Shown here piece by piece: positions 53,199 to 64,000 of a stretch of 64,000 nucleotides of DNA. The notes beneath the pieces are model-generated. The model worked only from the letters and a program-made list of their open reading frames with translations. It searched no databases and had not been told where the DNA came from. The position numbers were made by a program, and so were the translations under genes. How positions within the stretch are numbered: the stretch's first letter is position 1; each line of letters starts with the position of its first letter. Origin of the DNA: Gammaproteobacteria bacterium (GTDB taxonomy: Bacteria; Pseudomonadota; Gammaproteobacteria; Nitrosococcales; Methylophagaceae); the NCBI GenBank assembly GCA_029210875.1, contig JARGFJ010000008.1:1-64000 (forward strand), written 5' to 3'.

Positions 53199-53990
53199 AT
53201 GCTTGAAGAAACGACCTCATTATCTCCCCCGCTTAAATGGGCGGGGGGAAAGAGATGGTTATTACCAGTATTACTAAAACATTGGTCGAAACACAGTTCT
53301 CGTCGTTTGGTTGAACCATTTTGTGGTGGTTTATCAGTTGCACTTGGTTTACAGCCAGAAACAGCACTACTCAATGATGTTAATCCTGCATTAATTAATT
53401 TTTATCAGCAGCTTCAATTAGGTTTAACCATAGATATTGATTTACAAAACGATGAGTCGATTTATTATCAATATCGTCAAGATTTTAATAACTCAACCGT
53501 TAAGCTGGATATGGCCAATACATCAGCTCAATTATTCTATTATCTGAATCGAACTGGCTATAATGGTTTGTGTCGATTTAATAAATCCGGTGGGTATAAC
53601 GTACCGTTTGGACGCTATAAAAAAATCAACTACCAATATGATTTTTTAGCGTATCAATCAATTTTGTCTCAATGGCAGTTCACTAATTTAGATTTTGAAC
53701 AATTAGATATAGATAAAAATGATTTTATCTATGCTGATCCTCCCTATGATGTGCCGTTTCGCCAATATTCTCAGGGTGGATTTAGCTGGGATGATCAACA
53801 AAGGCTGGCACATTGGTTGGTTCAGCATCAAGGCCCAGTTGTGTTATCAAATCAGGCCACAGCGCGGATTAAAGAGCTATATCTGGATCTGGGATTTAAA
53901 CTTAAATACCTTGATGCACCAAGACGAATCAGTTGTAAAGGAAATCAACGACATGATGTCAAAGAAGTGCTAGCATTACGCGGTTTTTGA
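53199..53990 (+). CDS. dam: Dam-type DNA adenine methyltransferase
   Basis: An N6-adenine methylase of the D12 class, 263 aa. KWAGGKRWLLP and EPFCGGLSVAL form the AdoMet site, the catalytic DPPY is at 180-183, and NRTGYNGLCRFNKSGGYNVPFGRY is the substrate-recognition segment typical of Dam, so GATC is the expected target. No restriction endonuclease is adjacent, so it is an orphan regulatory/repair methylase. It follows the pdh operon by 48 bp and precedes argG. Confidence 0.93.
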   Translation: MLEETTSLSPPLKWAGGKRWLLPVLLKHWSKHSSRRLVEPFCGGLSVALGLQPETALLNDVNPALINFYQQLQLGLTIDIDLQNDESIYYQYRQDFNNSTVKLDMANTSAQLFYYLNRTGYNGLCRFNKSGGYNVPFGRYKKINYQYDFLAYQSILSQWQFTNLDFEQLDIDKNDFIYADPPYDVPFRQYSQGGFSWDDQQRLAHWLVQHQGPVVLSNQATARIKELYLDLGFKLKYLDAPRRISCKGNQRHDVKEVLALRGF

Positions 53991-54040
53991 TACAATGCAC
54001 TTAATTTATTATACGTATTTTTATAGGAACCTCGAAACTC

Positions 54041-55252
54041 ATGTCTAAGATCAATAAAGTCGTATTAGCCTATTCAGGTGGACTTGATACCTCTGTAATC
54101 CTTAAATGGTTACACGATGTTTACGATTGTGAAGTTGTTACATTTACAGCTGATATTGGTCAAGGTGAAGAGGTTGAACCTGCGCGTGAAAAAGCAAAGT
54201 CCTTAGGTATCAAAGAAATTTATATTGAAGATTTACGTGAAGAGTTTGCGCGTGATTACGTTTTTCCAATGTTCAGAGCAAATACGATTTATGAAGGTGA
54301 ATACCTGTTAGGTACGTCAATTGCTCGCCCATTAATTGCAAAACGTTTAATTGAGATTGCACGTGAAACAGGTGCAGATGCGATATCTCATGGTGCAACG
54401 GGTAAAGGCAATGATCAAGTTCGTTTTGAGTTAGGTGCTTATGCACTTAATCCTGATATTAAAGTTATAGCACCCTGGCGCGAATGGGATTTAAATTCTC
54501 GTCAGAAACTACTTGATTATGCAGAAAAAAATGGCATTGCTGTCGAAATGAAAAGAGGCAAAAAATCACCGTATTCTATGGATGCCAATGCACTACATAT
54601 TTCATACGAAGGTGATATTCTTGAAAACCCATGGAATGAACCAGAAGCAGATATGTGGCGTTGGACCGTGTCTCCTGAACAAGCACCTGATACACCGACT
54701 TATATCGAACTTGACTATATAAAAGGTGATATTGCTGCGATCAATGGTCAAGCCATGACACCATTCCAAGTTATGGAATATCTCAATAAAGTAGGCGGAG
54801 ACAATGGTGTAGGTCGCTTAGACATGGTTGAAAACCGTTATGTTGGAATGAAGTCGCGTGGTTGTTACGAAACACCTGCTGGTACAATCATGTTGCGAGC
54901 ACACCGTGCGATTGAATCATTGACGTTAGATCGTGAAGTGGCGCATCTTAAAGATGAATTAATGCCTCGCTATGCAAGTCTTATCTACAATGGCTATTGG
55001 TGGTCACCGGAACGTGAACTACTTCAAACTATGATCGATCAATCGCAACAGACAGTGAATGGAAAGGTTAGAATTAAGCTTTATAAAGGTAATGTGATTG
55101 TGGCTGGCCGAGCATCAGAAACCAATAGTTTATTTGATGAATCAATTGCAACCTTTGAAGATGATGCTGGTGCTTATAATCAAAAAGATGCTGAAGGTTT
55201 TATTAAGTTGAATGCATTAAGGTTACGAATTGCAGCAAGGAAGAAAGAGTAA
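54041..55252 (+). CDS. argG: Argininosuccinate synthase
   Basis: Ligates citrulline and aspartate with ATP in arginine synthesis. 403 aa, type I. The P-loop is [30 protein letters not shown] and PGIKSRG-like [14 protein letters not shown] are family signatures. The start ATG follows AGGAACC. It ends 34 bp before the diguanylate cyclase. argH and an ARG box were not seen here. Confidence 0.97.
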   Translation: MSKINKVVLAYSGGLDTSVILKWLHDVYDCEVVTFTADIGQGEEVEPAREKAKSLGIKEIYIEDLREEFARDYVFPMFRANTIYEGEYLLGTSIARPLIAKRLIEIARETGADAISHGATGKGNDQVRFELGAYALNPDIKVIAPWREWDLNSRQKLLDYAEKNGIAVEMKRGKKSPYSMDANALHISYEGDILENPWNEPEADMWRWTVSPEQAPDTPTYIELDYIKGDIAAINGQAMTPFQVMEYLNKVGGDNGVGRLDMVENRYVGMKSRGCYETPAGTIMLRAHRAIESLTLDREVAHLKDELMPRYASLIYNGYWWSPERELLQTMIDQSQQTVNGKVRIKLYKGNVIVAGRASETNSLFDESIATFEDDAGAYNQKDAEGFIKLNALRLRIAARKKE

Positions 55253-55286
55253 TAATGTATCTCATCATAGGATTCAGGTGGCTTTA

Positions 55287-56324
55287 ATGCAATATAGTGA
55301 AGATCAGGATCAAGTAGCAGAATATATGCGGCTGGCAATCCCGTTAATGACCAAAAATGGTGTCCCAATGACACCTGACAACTACGCTGTATGGTATGAA
55401 TATGCATCTGGTAGAAATGCTGCACTTACAACTAAAATTGATCAGTTATTACAAGAAGAAAAGGGCATAACCCAACAGCAGAGTAAAGAACTATACCAAC
55501 AGTTTTTTGACCGAGGTAAAGATCAAGTAGCTTTACAAGAAATGCGTCAAGATCTACGCCGTGTTTTGACCGAAGTACTTAACTTTGTCAGTGCCGGTGC
55601 AGTCACCTCAGCTCAGTCATCTCAAAAACTTAAGTCTTGCCTCGATAGTATTCGTCCCGATATGAGTCAAGAAGAGGTTCATCAAATTATTGATCAAGTG
55701 TTAGAAGAAACAAGAATCGCTGTTTCGTCAGGCGATTTACTAACAGAACGATTGAACGCTGCCGTTTCTGATATTCAAGATCTAAAGAAAGATCTTGAAC
55801 AAGCTAAAATAGAAGCTAAGACAGATACCCTAACTAAACTTGCAAATCGTAAAGCCTTTGATGAATTGCTATTAAAAGTAACACAAGATTCCGATAACAC
55901 AGGCATTGAAGTCTGTATTATCTTTTGTGATCTTGATTTCTTTAAGAAAATTAATGATACACATGGACATCTTGTTGGTGACCAAGTGCTTAAAGTCGTG
56001 GCATCAAGTCTGAAAAGTGCAGTAAAAGGTCGTGATTTAGTTGTGAGATATGGTGGTGAAGAATTTGCGATACTATTACTCAATACCAGCTTGAGTAATG
56101 TTAAGAAATTGGCAGAAAATATCCGTCTGGATATTGCATCTAAACGTATACAACGTAAAGATACGCGCGAATCTCTTGGTACCATCACTATGTCTTTTGG
56201 TATCGCGCGCTACTTCCCGAATGAAGGCAGTGAAAGTTTTATGCAACGTGTTGATCGCGCACTTTATATGTCTAAAAGAAAAGGGCGCAATGCCATTTCT
56301 GAAGCACCCCCTCCGATTATTTAG
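55287..56324 (+). CDS. Soluble diguanylate cyclase (GGDEF domain)
   Basis: A 345-aa cytoplasmic protein with no membrane helix. The N-terminal helical region (1-165) starts with YMRLAIPLMTKNGVPMTPDNYAVWYEYASGRN and ends in a coiled coil. The GGDEF domain (about 170-338) has DTLTKLANRKAFD, FCDLDFFKKINDTHGH and the active RYGGEEFAILL. The product-inhibition site is degenerate (KGRD rather than RxxD). The start at 55287 has AGGTGG upstream; an alternative at 55230 would overlap argG. Its input signal is unknown. Confidence 0.9.
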   Translation: MQYSEDQDQVAEYMRLAIPLMTKNGVPMTPDNYAVWYEYASGRNAALTTKIDQLLQEEKGITQQQSKELYQQFFDRGKDQVALQEMRQDLRRVLTEVLNFVSAGAVTSAQSSQKLKSCLDSIRPDMSQEEVHQIIDQVLEETRIAVSSGDLLTERLNAAVSDIQDLKKDLEQAKIEAKTDTLTKLANRKAFDELLLKVTQDSDNTGIEVCIIFCDLDFFKKINDTHGHLVGDQVLKVVASSLKSAVKGRDLVVRYGGEEFAILLLNTSLSNVKKLAENIRLDIASKRIQRKDTRESLGTITMSFGIARYFPNEGSESFMQRVDRALYMSKRKGRNAISEAPPPII

Positions 56325-56331
56325 TTAGTAT

Positions 56332-56934
56332 CTAGAACGTATCGGTGAAAAAAACTTCCTCTAATGGAAGTTGACCTGAGCGTGGGCGCGCATCAATTTT
56401 CTTTTTGCCAATAGTTATCATCATGGTAATAATGTGATCATGAGGTAAATTGATAATTTTAGCGACCTGATCAAAATCAAAGCCGTCCATTGGGCAACTA
56501 TCATAGCCCATACCTTTAGCCATTAACATGATATTCATTGCTGCAATACTGGCCGAACGAATACATTCATCACGTTGGCCTTGATGATGGTTAGTATAGT
56601 AATTTTCAATCGCAGGTAACAAATAATCCTGGACTTCTTGAGGTGCGTTTCGCCAATAGCGTTGGGGTTGTTTTTCCCATGCATTGAGATCTGCACACAA
56701 CACTAGCAATAATGATGCTTCGGTTACTTGAGCTTGTCCCCAGCTTGCATCTTGAATTTGTTGACGTTTAACGGGATCTTTAACTCTGACAAAACGCCAG
56801 TGTTGGATATTAAATGCAGTAGGAGATAGCACTGCATGTTCCATCAATTCAGTAATTTCTGTATCAGTCATCACGTGTGATGAGTCAAAATGTTTCACTG
56901 AGCGACGTTGTAAAATCGCTTGTTTAATATCCAT
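56332..56934 (-). CDS. Nitroreductase-family FMN oxidoreductase
   Basis: A 200-aa flavoprotein. The N-terminal RRSVKHFDSSHVMTDTE and SPTAFNIQHWRFV bind FMN, and GYDSCPMDGFDFDQVAKII is the usual later motif. It resembles NfsB/MhqN-type NAD(P)H-dependent quinone or nitro reductases; the substrate is unknown. It starts 10 bp after the secretin-N-like gene and is the last gene of the purB group. Confidence 0.88.
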   Translation of the reverse strand: MDIKQAILQRRSVKHFDSSHVMTDTEITELMEHAVLSPTAFNIQHWRFVRVKDPVKRQQIQDASWGQAQVTEASLLLVLCADLNAWEKQPQRYWRNAPQEVQDYLLPAIENYYTNHHQGQRDECIRSASIAAMNIMLMAKGMGYDSCPMDGFDFDQVAKIINLPHDHIITMMITIGKKKIDARPRSGQLPLEEVFFTDTF

Positions 56935-56944
56935 AAGGTCTTCT

Positions 56945-57751
56945 TTAATGAGTAGTTAAAATGGGTTCTAGTTTGATATAAATATAATGCTGCTGTTGCT
57001 GATGTGTCTGGTAATGTTTAGTGCCAGCCTGTTCAAAATCAGCATTATTATCACTATGGGCAAGCTCCAGCCACGTTGCTGCAGGACCGCTTATAGTAGT
57101 GATTACTTGGGTACGATTAATGCTACCATGACGCTTGGAATAACTGCTGAATTGAGGGTAAATTTCAATAGATACCTGATTGTTTGGTAACACAGTAGTA
57201 ATGGCATCAAATCCATTATTAATTGGAATGTATTCGGTGCTGGATTGTACAGCGACATCGCCATAAAATTGTAAAAAAACATCTTGCTGGGATTGGGGGA
57301 TTAATTGCCCGATATTGAGTTTTATCGGCAAGCCAGCAATTCCCTGGGCCTGATATGTAGCATTAGAATCACTATCTGTCCGAGTTGACCATTTTTTTAC
57401 GGCAACACTGGCTGATCTGACATCATCACGTAACTCAACATCGCCTTGCCACTGTGATTGTTGTTCATCAACTAATTTTGTCGCTGTTTTTAATAAGGTA
57501 AGCTTAAGACGTTGTGGTGGTGTATCAAGTTTGTTGATTAGTTTTTTTATTTCATCAATAGTTGCTGGTTCAGCTTTGATAATAATCATATTATTAAATG
57601 CACGAGCAGTGGCATTTTCTGGTAAAAATGCAACCACTTCAGACAAAACATCTTGTGCTGGACGATGGTTGATTTGAATCGTTTCAATGCTGGCATCAGC
57701 CCAAATATAGCTGGAGAATAAGCTAAATATAATAAAGATGAACTTATTCAT
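56945..57751 (-). CDS. Periplasmic protein with secretin-type N domain
   Basis: A 268-aa exported protein with a Sec signal ending at IWADA. Residues 20-95 form one secretin N-type domain (INHRPAQDVLSEVVAFLPENATARAFNNMI, then EIKKLINKLDTPPQRLKL), as in PilQ or GspD. The rest is beta-rich and Gln/Asn-rich, with NNGFDAITTVLPNNQVSIEIYPQFSS reminiscent of the start of a secretin barrel domain but too short to form the channel. It may be a truncated secretin relative or an assembly partner. It overlaps the upstream DUF7931-like gene by four bases (ATGA). Confidence 0.6.
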   Translation of the reverse strand: MNKFIFIIFSLFSSYIWADASIETIQINHRPAQDVLSEVVAFLPENATARAFNNMIIIKAEPATIDEIKKLINKLDTPPQRLKLTLLKTATKLVDEQQSQWQGDVELRDDVRSASVAVKKWSTRTDSDSNATYQAQGIAGLPIKLNIGQLIPQSQQDVFLQFYGDVAVQSSTEYIPINNGFDAITTVLPNNQVSIEIYPQFSSYSKRHGSINRTQVITTISGPAATWLELAHSDNNADFEQAGTKHYQTHQQQQHYIYIKLEPILTTH

Positions 57752-58251
57752 ATATGGATCTGCCTGACATTGATATCAACACTGCTGTGGTTCCAGATTT
57801 CATCAAAGTCCTGCTTTAAGTTACGTACTGTTAATACATCGTGTAAACAGGCTTTACCTTGGTAGCGTGTTCGATTTGGACAATAAAGATAGCCACTGTC
57901 ATCAACTAACACAAACATCTTATTTTCATTTTTGTGTTGTGGTGCTGTTGAATGAATATGGATTGAACTTGTAAGCTTTTGTGCAAGTGGCAACAATCTA
58001 TGTCCATTTGCAACATTATGTTGCGTAGTATCTATAACAAATTTGATGCTGGTTTTATTATTGCGACGAGCAAATTCACTCAAGCAATCAACCATTGCCA
58101 TATTATCGAAAAGGACGGGATCGATGCTCTGCCCAAAGAAACAAATTTCACGGTGAGCATGCTGAGCTAATTGCAAGGCAGTTGATTGGGCTGATTCTCG
58201 GCCATCAAACTGGATCAGTTCAGATGCATTGTCAGTCGAGAGTTCAGCCAT
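57748..58251 (-). CDS. PLD-like-fold / DUF7931-type small protein
   Basis: A 167-aa soluble protein. The pattern ALQLAQHAHREICFFGQSIDPVLFDN, KFVIDTTQHNVANGHRLL, and MFVLVDDSGYLYCPNRTRYQGKA is like the phospholipase-D-fold domain often fused to a GNAT acetyltransferase in pseudomonads. The HKD catalytic motif is not present, so it is probably not an active PLD enzyme. It begins 6 bp after purB and overlaps the secretin-N gene. I cannot assign a function. Confidence 0.5.
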   Translation of the reverse strand: MAELSTDNASELIQFDGRESAQSTALQLAQHAHREICFFGQSIDPVLFDNMAMVDCLSEFARRNNKTSIKFVIDTTQHNVANGHRLLPLAQKLTSSIHIHSTAPQHKNENKMFVLVDDSGYLYCPNRTRYQGKACLHDVLTVRNLKQDFDEIWNHSSVDINVRQIHI

Positions 58252-58257
58252 GGTTAA

Positions 58258-59703
<1,446 letters not shown>

Positions 59704-59747
59704 CTACCTCTAGATATTTGTATTAGTTTCACTTCGGAGTAATTTAC

Positions 59748-62285
59748 GTGCTGAATGATTATCACAACCATGTTGCCGACAGAGCCTTACAAGGCTTGCC
59801 ACCACTGCCATTGAATGCCGAACAAGTGACGTCACTTGTTGAGCTGCTAAAACAAGGGAAAAACGACAATAGTGAGCTGTTATTAGACCTTCTTATCAAT
59901 CGTGTCCCACCTGGTGTTGATCAGGCGGCTTATGTTAAAGCAGGCTTTTTAACAGCGGTTGCTAAATCAGAAACAACATGTGATTTGATTGATCCTGTCA
60001 AAGCAACAGAATTACTTGGCACCATGATGGGCGGCTATAATATTCAATCATTAATTGAATTATTAGACATCGATGCAACTGCCGAAGCTGCTGAAAAAGC
60101 ATTATCTAAAACCTTGCTAATTTACGATGCTTATCATGACGTTGTTGAAAAATCTGCAACCAATGATTATGCCAAACGCGTAGTTGAATCATGGGCAAAT
60201 GCCGATTGGTTTTTAAACAGAAAACAATTACCCGAACAAATTACGTTAACTGTTTTCAAGGTTCCGGGCGAAACCAATACCGATGATTTATCGCCAGCAA
60301 CAGACGCATGGAGTCGTCCAGATATTCCACTTCATGCCAAAGCCATGCTTGTCAGTAAGATGCCAGAAGGTATTGACACTATCGAAACATTAAAAGCAAA
60401 AGGTCATCCTTTAGTTTATGTGGGCGATGTAGTCGGTACTGGTTCATCACGTAAATCAGCAATTAACTCGGTGTTATGGCATATGGGGCATGATATTCCG
60501 TTCGTGCCTAATAAACGCCAAGGTGGTGTTATCTTAGGTAACAATATTGCCCCGATTTTCTTTAACACTGCTGAAGATTCAGGTGCTTTGCCGATTGAAT
60601 GTGACGTTCAAAATCTAAACATGGGCGATGTGATTACAATTTATCCTTATGAAGGCAAAATTGTGAATAAAGCTGGTGATGTTGTTTCAACATTTGACTT
60701 GCGACCAACTACCATCGCTGATGAAGTACGTGCTGGAGGACGGATTCCATTGATCATTGGTCGAGGACTAACTGATAAAGCACGTGAAACATTAGGTTTA
60801 GCACCATCTGACGTATTTGTACGACCTGTTGCACCAGATGATACGGGCAAAGGTTTTACCCTTGCTCAAAAAATAGTGGGGCGTGCTTGTGGTGTTGAGG
60901 GTGTTCGACCAGGCACCTATTGTGAACCTAAAGTCACAACGGTTGGATCACAAGACACAACAGGCGCGATGACGCGTGATGAATTAAAAGAACTAGCCTG
61001 TCTAGGTTTCAGCGCTGATTTGGTCATGCAATCATTCTGTCACACTGCAGCTTATCCAAAACCGGTTGATATTAAATTACAACATGAGCTACCAGACTTT
61101 ATTAGTACACGCGCTGGTGTTTCATTACGTCCTGGTGATGGTGTCATTCATTCATGGTTAAACCGTATGATTTTGCCTGATACAGTCGGTACCGGTGGTG
61201 ATTCTCATACGCGATTCCCAATTGGCATTAGTTTTCCCGCTGGCTCCGGTTTAGTAGCATTTGGTGCGGCCCTAGGTGTAATGCCATTAGATATGCCTGA
61301 ATCAGTGCTTGTTCGTTTTAAAGGCGAGATGCAACCAGGTATTACATTACGTGATTTGGTGAATGCAATTCCCTATGCCGCGATTCAAAAAGGCTTGCTG
61401 ACAGTTGAGAAGAAAGGTAAGAAAAATATCTTTAATGGTCGTGTATTGGAAATTGAAGGGCTGCCAAACTTGAAAGTAGAACAAGCATTTGAATTATCAG
61501 ATGCCTCTGCCGAACGTTCGGCAAATGGCTGTACGGTACATTTAAATAAAGAACCGATTATTGAGTTCTTAAATTCAAATATTTCATTGCTTGAATGGAT
61601 GATTGCACAAGGTTATCAAGATGCTCGAACCTTGCAACGTCGTATTGAAAGTATGAAAGCATGGTTAGCTTGTCCACAATTATTGCAACCAGATGCCGAT
61701 GCGGAGTATGCAGAAATTATCGAAATTGATTTAAACGAAATCAAACAGCCATTGTTAGCCTGTCCGAATGATCCTGATGACATTAAACCATTATCAGAAG
61801 TAGCTGGTGTTGCTATTGATGAAGTCTTTATTGGGTCATGTATGACTAATATTGGTCACTATCGTGCCGCAGGTAAAGTGTTGGAAAATCTAGGTAACTT
61901 ACCAACAAAATTATGGGTTGCACCACCAACTAAAATGGATGCACATCAACTAACAGAAGAAGGCTATTACAGTATATTTGGCCGTGTTGGTGCGCGTACA
62001 GAAACTCCGGGTTGTTCATTATGTATGGGCAATCAGGCTCGAGTGGCTGATAATGCGACGGTTGTTTCAACATCGACACGAAACTTTCCAAATAGACTTG
62101 GAAACGGGGCAAATGTATACCTGTCATCAGCCGAATTAGCGGCGGTAGTGGCGAGTCTTGGCCGTATTCCAACTGTAGAAGAATATCTGGATAAAGTAGC
62201 TGGCATAGAACCTATGTCTGACGACATCTATCGTTACCTGAACTTTAATGAATTGGAACAATACCAAGGTTCAGCTGTAAATTAA
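59748..62285 (+). CDS. acnB: Aconitate hydratase B
   Basis: TCA-cycle aconitase of the AcnB type, 845 aa from a GTG preceded by CGGAGT. It has the N-terminal HEAT-like domain and swivel domain before the Fe-S core. The cluster cysteines are in [13 protein letters not shown] and CSLCMGNQA plus a third near [11 protein letters not shown]. It can also bind iron-regulatory RNA in other bacteria. It is divergent from purB and convergent with the symporter. Confidence 0.96.
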   Translation: MLNDYHNHVADRALQGLPPLPLNAEQVTSLVELLKQGKNDNSELLLDLLINRVPPGVDQAAYVKAGFLTAVAKSETTCDLIDPVKATELLGTMMGGYNIQSLIELLDIDATAEAAEKALSKTLLIYDAYHDVVEKSATNDYAKRVVESWANADWFLNRKQLPEQITLTVFKVPGETNTDDLSPATDAWSRPDIPLHAKAMLVSKMPEGIDTIETLKAKGHPLVYVGDVVGTGSSRKSAINSVLWHMGHDIPFVPNKRQGGVILGNNIAPIFFNTAEDSGALPIECDVQNLNMGDVITIYPYEGKIVNKAGDVVSTFDLRPTTIADEVRAGGRIPLIIGRGLTDKARETLGLAPSDVFVRPVAPDDTGKGFTLAQKIVGRACGVEGVRPGTYCEPKVTTVGSQDTTGAMTRDELKELACLGFSADLVMQSFCHTAAYPKPVDIKLQHELPDFISTRAGVSLRPGDGVIHSWLNRMILPDTVGTGGDSHTRFPIGISFPAGSGLVAFGAALGVMPLDMPESVLVRFKGEMQPGITLRDLVNAIPYAAIQKGLLTVEKKGKKNIFNGRVLEIEGLPNLKVEQAFELSDASAERSANGCTVHLNKEPIIEFLNSNISLLEWMIAQGYQDARTLQRRIESMKAWLACPQLLQPDADAEYAEIIEIDLNEIKQPLLACPNDPDDIKPLSEVAGVAIDEVFIGSCMTNIGHYRAAGKVLENLGNLPTKLWVAPPTKMDAHQLTEEGYYSIFGRVGARTETPGCSLCMGNQARVADNATVVSTSTRNFPNRLGNGANVYLSSAELAAVVASLGRIPTVEEYLDKVAGIEPMSDDIYRYLNFNELEQYQGSAVN

Positions 62286-62293
62286 CATTGTAA

Positions 62294-62328
62294 GGCTAGA
62301 CAATTTGTTTAGAGCAAATTGTCTAGCC
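62294..62328. terminator. Hairpin terminator between acnB and symporter
   Basis: A 14-bp perfect stem (GGCTAGACAATTTG / CAAATTGTCTAGCC) with a 7-nt loop, 8 bp past the acnB stop and 10 bp before the convergent symporter stop. The T-tract is short (CTTTAA), so it may work as a stem-only terminator or RNA 3'-end stabiliser. Confidence 0.8.
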
Positions 62329-62338
62329 CTTTAACGTG

Positions 62339-63697
62339 TTAATTCAAATCATGTGTTTTTTGAATGGTTTGAGCAAGCTCTACTTCTACTTGTTGATCAA
62401 GCTTAACGTCATCATCGTCAACTAATCCAGCATCAGGATTTGAGTAAATAGCTAAATCTAACTTGCCTTCACTTTTGGCGACAACGGTTGATACCATTGC
62501 ATCACCAGATACATTGACCGCTGTACGAATCATATCCATCAGGCGGTCTACACCCAACACCAAACCAATACCTTCAACAGGCAAGCCAACTTGGGTAAAG
62601 ACCATTGATAACATCACTAAACCGACACCAGGTACGCCTGCAGTGCCAATGGATGCCAATACTGACATTAAAATCACGGTTAAATAACCTGTTATTCCCA
62701 ATTCAACACCATAAATATTGGCAATAAAAACGGTGGCGACACCTTGCATTATTGCAGTGCCATCCATGTTAATTGTTGCTCCTAAAGGCACAGTGAATGA
62801 GGCGATGGAGTTGCTTGCACCTAATCGGTTTGTAACGGTTTTAAGTGTAACGGGAATGGTCGCATTTGAACTTGCTGTACTAAAGGCAAAAACCTGTGTG
62901 GTTCGCATTTTTTTGATAAATGTTATGGGGTTTAGGCCAGAGAGTAGCTTGAATATAAGCATCAATGTGCCAAATAGGTGAAGTAATAATGCTGCAACTA
63001 ACACAGCAACATAAGCTGCAAGTTGACCGAGAAGCTCTAAGCCTAAGTCTGATATTGATTTAGCGATCAGTGCAAACACGGCATAAGGTGCGGCTAACAT
63101 GACGATGGTCACCATTTTCATCATGACTTCATCAGCAATTTCAGCGAGTTCAATCAGTTGTTTGGCTTTACGCCCGACCATAATCAAGCTGACACCTGTG
63201 ATGATCGCAAACAAAATCAACGGCAACATGTCGCCATTGGCCATCGTTTTGATTGGGTTGGTTGGTATGATGTTGATCAATACATTAGCCAGCGGCGGGG
63301 CTGATTTCCCGATGAATTCAGACGCAGACTCTAAATTCATACCTTGGCCAATAGCAAATGTTGACGCAAGAGAAATGGCAAGTGTAATTGCCAGTGCAGT
63401 GGTTATTAGATATAAAACAAACGATTTTGTGCCGATACGCCCCAGTGTTTTGAGGTGGCCAATACTACATACACCACATAATAATGACAAAAATACCAGA
63501 GGAACAACCAGCATTGTCAGCGCATTAATAAACATTTTGCCGATAATAAAAAAGGCACCATCAACAATGTAGGTTTTTACAAAACTGCCGTCTGATTGCA
63601 GGCTAGTCAGATTGAAGAACAGACCGACTATGATGCCTGATAACATCCCGATTAATACTTTGGTGGTTAAACTCATTTTTTGAGCTTGATTCGTCAC
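62339..63697 (-). CDS. Dicarboxylate/amino acid:cation symporter (DAACS family)
   Basis: A 452-aa inner-membrane carrier of the GltP/DctA type. The serine-rich re-entrant loop is FAFSTASSNATIPVT, and NMDGTAIMQGVATVFIAN is the TM7 NMDGT sodium/substrate motif. SIGTAGVPGVGLVMLSMVF marks the second hairpin. It imports glutamate/aspartate or C4-dicarboxylates with Na+ or H+; the substrate cannot be fixed. The start has AGGAG about 9 nt upstream on the minus strand. Confidence 0.93.
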   Translation of the reverse strand: MTNQAQKMSLTTKVLIGMLSGIIVGLFFNLTSLQSDGSFVKTYIVDGAFFIIGKMFINALTMLVVPLVFLSLLCGVCSIGHLKTLGRIGTKSFVLYLITTALAITLAISLASTFAIGQGMNLESASEFIGKSAPPLANVLINIIPTNPIKTMANGDMLPLILFAIITGVSLIMVGRKAKQLIELAEIADEVMMKMVTIVMLAAPYAVFALIAKSISDLGLELLGQLAAYVAVLVAALLLHLFGTLMLIFKLLSGLNPITFIKKMRTTQVFAFSTASSNATIPVTLKTVTNRLGASNSIASFTVPLGATINMDGTAIMQGVATVFIANIYGVELGITGYLTVILMSVLASIGTAGVPGVGLVMLSMVFTQVGLPVEGIGLVLGVDRLMDMIRTAVNVSGDAMVSTVVAKSEGKLDLAIYSNPDAGLVDDDDVKLDQQVEVELAQTIQKTHDLN

Positions 63698-64000
63698 AAT
63701 CGCTCCTCGTATGTGTTACTAACAAACTGTTTGAATGAAAAACAGTGTAACGTGGTTTTGCTATCAATTTCATAGCTTCTATCCCCATGGCACTTCAATT
63801 TTCAGAAAATCCATCTTTTGTCATCCTCGCGCATGCGAGGGAATGAGGGGTTCTAGTAATTTAACAGCAAATCCAATGGCCATGGCTATATATGGCTATG
63901 AATAGTAATGTAAGGTAATGATTATTGGGCTTGTTTATATAACTCTGTAGAAATAACTAAAATCTTGTTTGATTGAAATAAAAACTGCCAACGCCGTCCA
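63698..64000. other. Intergenic end of window, 303 bp
   Basis: No ORF that I can support. It holds the promoter region of the symporter gene, the REP-like hairpin at 63821-63846 and AT-rich sequence with a short ATGGCTAT direct repeat near 63880-63899. A gene beyond the window may begin downstream. Confidence 0.5.
63821..63846. repeat. REP-like short palindrome
   Basis: TCAT-CCTCGC-GCAT-GCGAGG-GA-ATGA forms a 6-bp GC stem with outer TCAT/ATGA pairing. It resembles the dispersed TCATTCC-CGCGnnnGCGGGAATGA-type repeats found in many proteobacterial intergenic regions. Only one copy is visible here. Confidence 0.45.

Noticed and set aside
52838-53374. 178-aa minus-strand ORF across the lpdA end and dam start
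   Set aside because: It spans two well-supported genes on the opposite strand and resembles no protein family.
63099-63572. 157-aa plus-strand ORF antisense to the symporter
   Set aside because: It mirrors the hydrophobic codons of a real membrane protein gene and has no recognisable motif or ribosome site.

Overview
The window reads as one continuous stretch of core chromosome from a low-to-mid GC gammaproteobacterium. Supporting features are the dapA-bamC-purC neighbourhood, a gyrA-pheA block, homodimeric-type aceE-aceF-lpdA, acnB, an orphan Dam methylase, a polar-flagellum type MotY and NrdR/DnaA control of nrdAB. A Methylophaga/Thiotrichales-like organism would fit, but the genus is a guess. 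I see no rRNA, tRNA, CRISPR array, prophage or complete insertion sequence. Nearly all of the window is tightly packed protein-coding DNA.

Layout. 1-5 kb: nrdAB (minus strand) behind a well-formed NrdR operator pair with a DnaA box, then a bacterioferritin-comigratory peroxiredoxin. 5-8.5 kb: dapA-bamC-MBL hydrolase-purC, closed by a bidirectional terminator facing pyrC. 9.6-13.2 kb: ilvB-ilvH-ilvC with a possible leader peptide upstream and a 98-nt imperfect inverted repeat downstream. 13.2-17.7 kb (minus): a three-gene set of PstS-like protein, porin and membrane GGDEF/EAL protein. 18-24.6 kb: a sodium:solute symporter, an RDD membrane protein, purL and an Smr-domain protein. 24.66-30.2 kb: a TPP riboswitch followed by thiC-thiO-thiS-thiG-thiDE, with SD sequestration as the likely output. 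30.3-35.2 kb: a bitopic acidic protein, a CPA-type antiporter, apt-motY and a PqiC-like lipoprotein. 35.3-43.6 kb: gyrA, pheA, ispH, an incomplete peptide-type ABC importer and a DUF1244 protein. 43.6-47.3 kb: the most unusual region (below). 47.4-56.3 kb: aceE-aceF-lpdA, dam, argG and a soluble diguanylate cyclase. 56.3-64 kb: purB with a small three-gene tail, acnB, a dicarboxylate/amino-acid symporter and a REP-like hairpin.

The region most worth attention is 43.6-47.3 kb. An ECF sigma factor and a small zinc-finger anti-sigma factor (minus strand) are divergent from a secreted, Cys/Lys-rich, tandem-repeat peptide whose four repeats carry EGKCG-EAKCG motifs. Then come a DoxX membrane protein and the periplasmic methionine-sulfoxide reductase pair MsrP-MsrQ. 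The peptide resembles the HvfA-type precursors of metal-binding, enzymatically modified peptides. However, the usual modifying partners (DUF692 and DUF2063 proteins) are absent, and MsrPQ stand where they would be expected. The arrangement parallels the known sigma factor/Met-rich peptide/YedYZ module for hypochlorite defence, with a cysteine-rich peptide instead. It may be a hybrid envelope stress module.

Functions were assigned from recognisable motifs in the translated sequence. No database search was possible, so family names rest on recall of conserved signatures.
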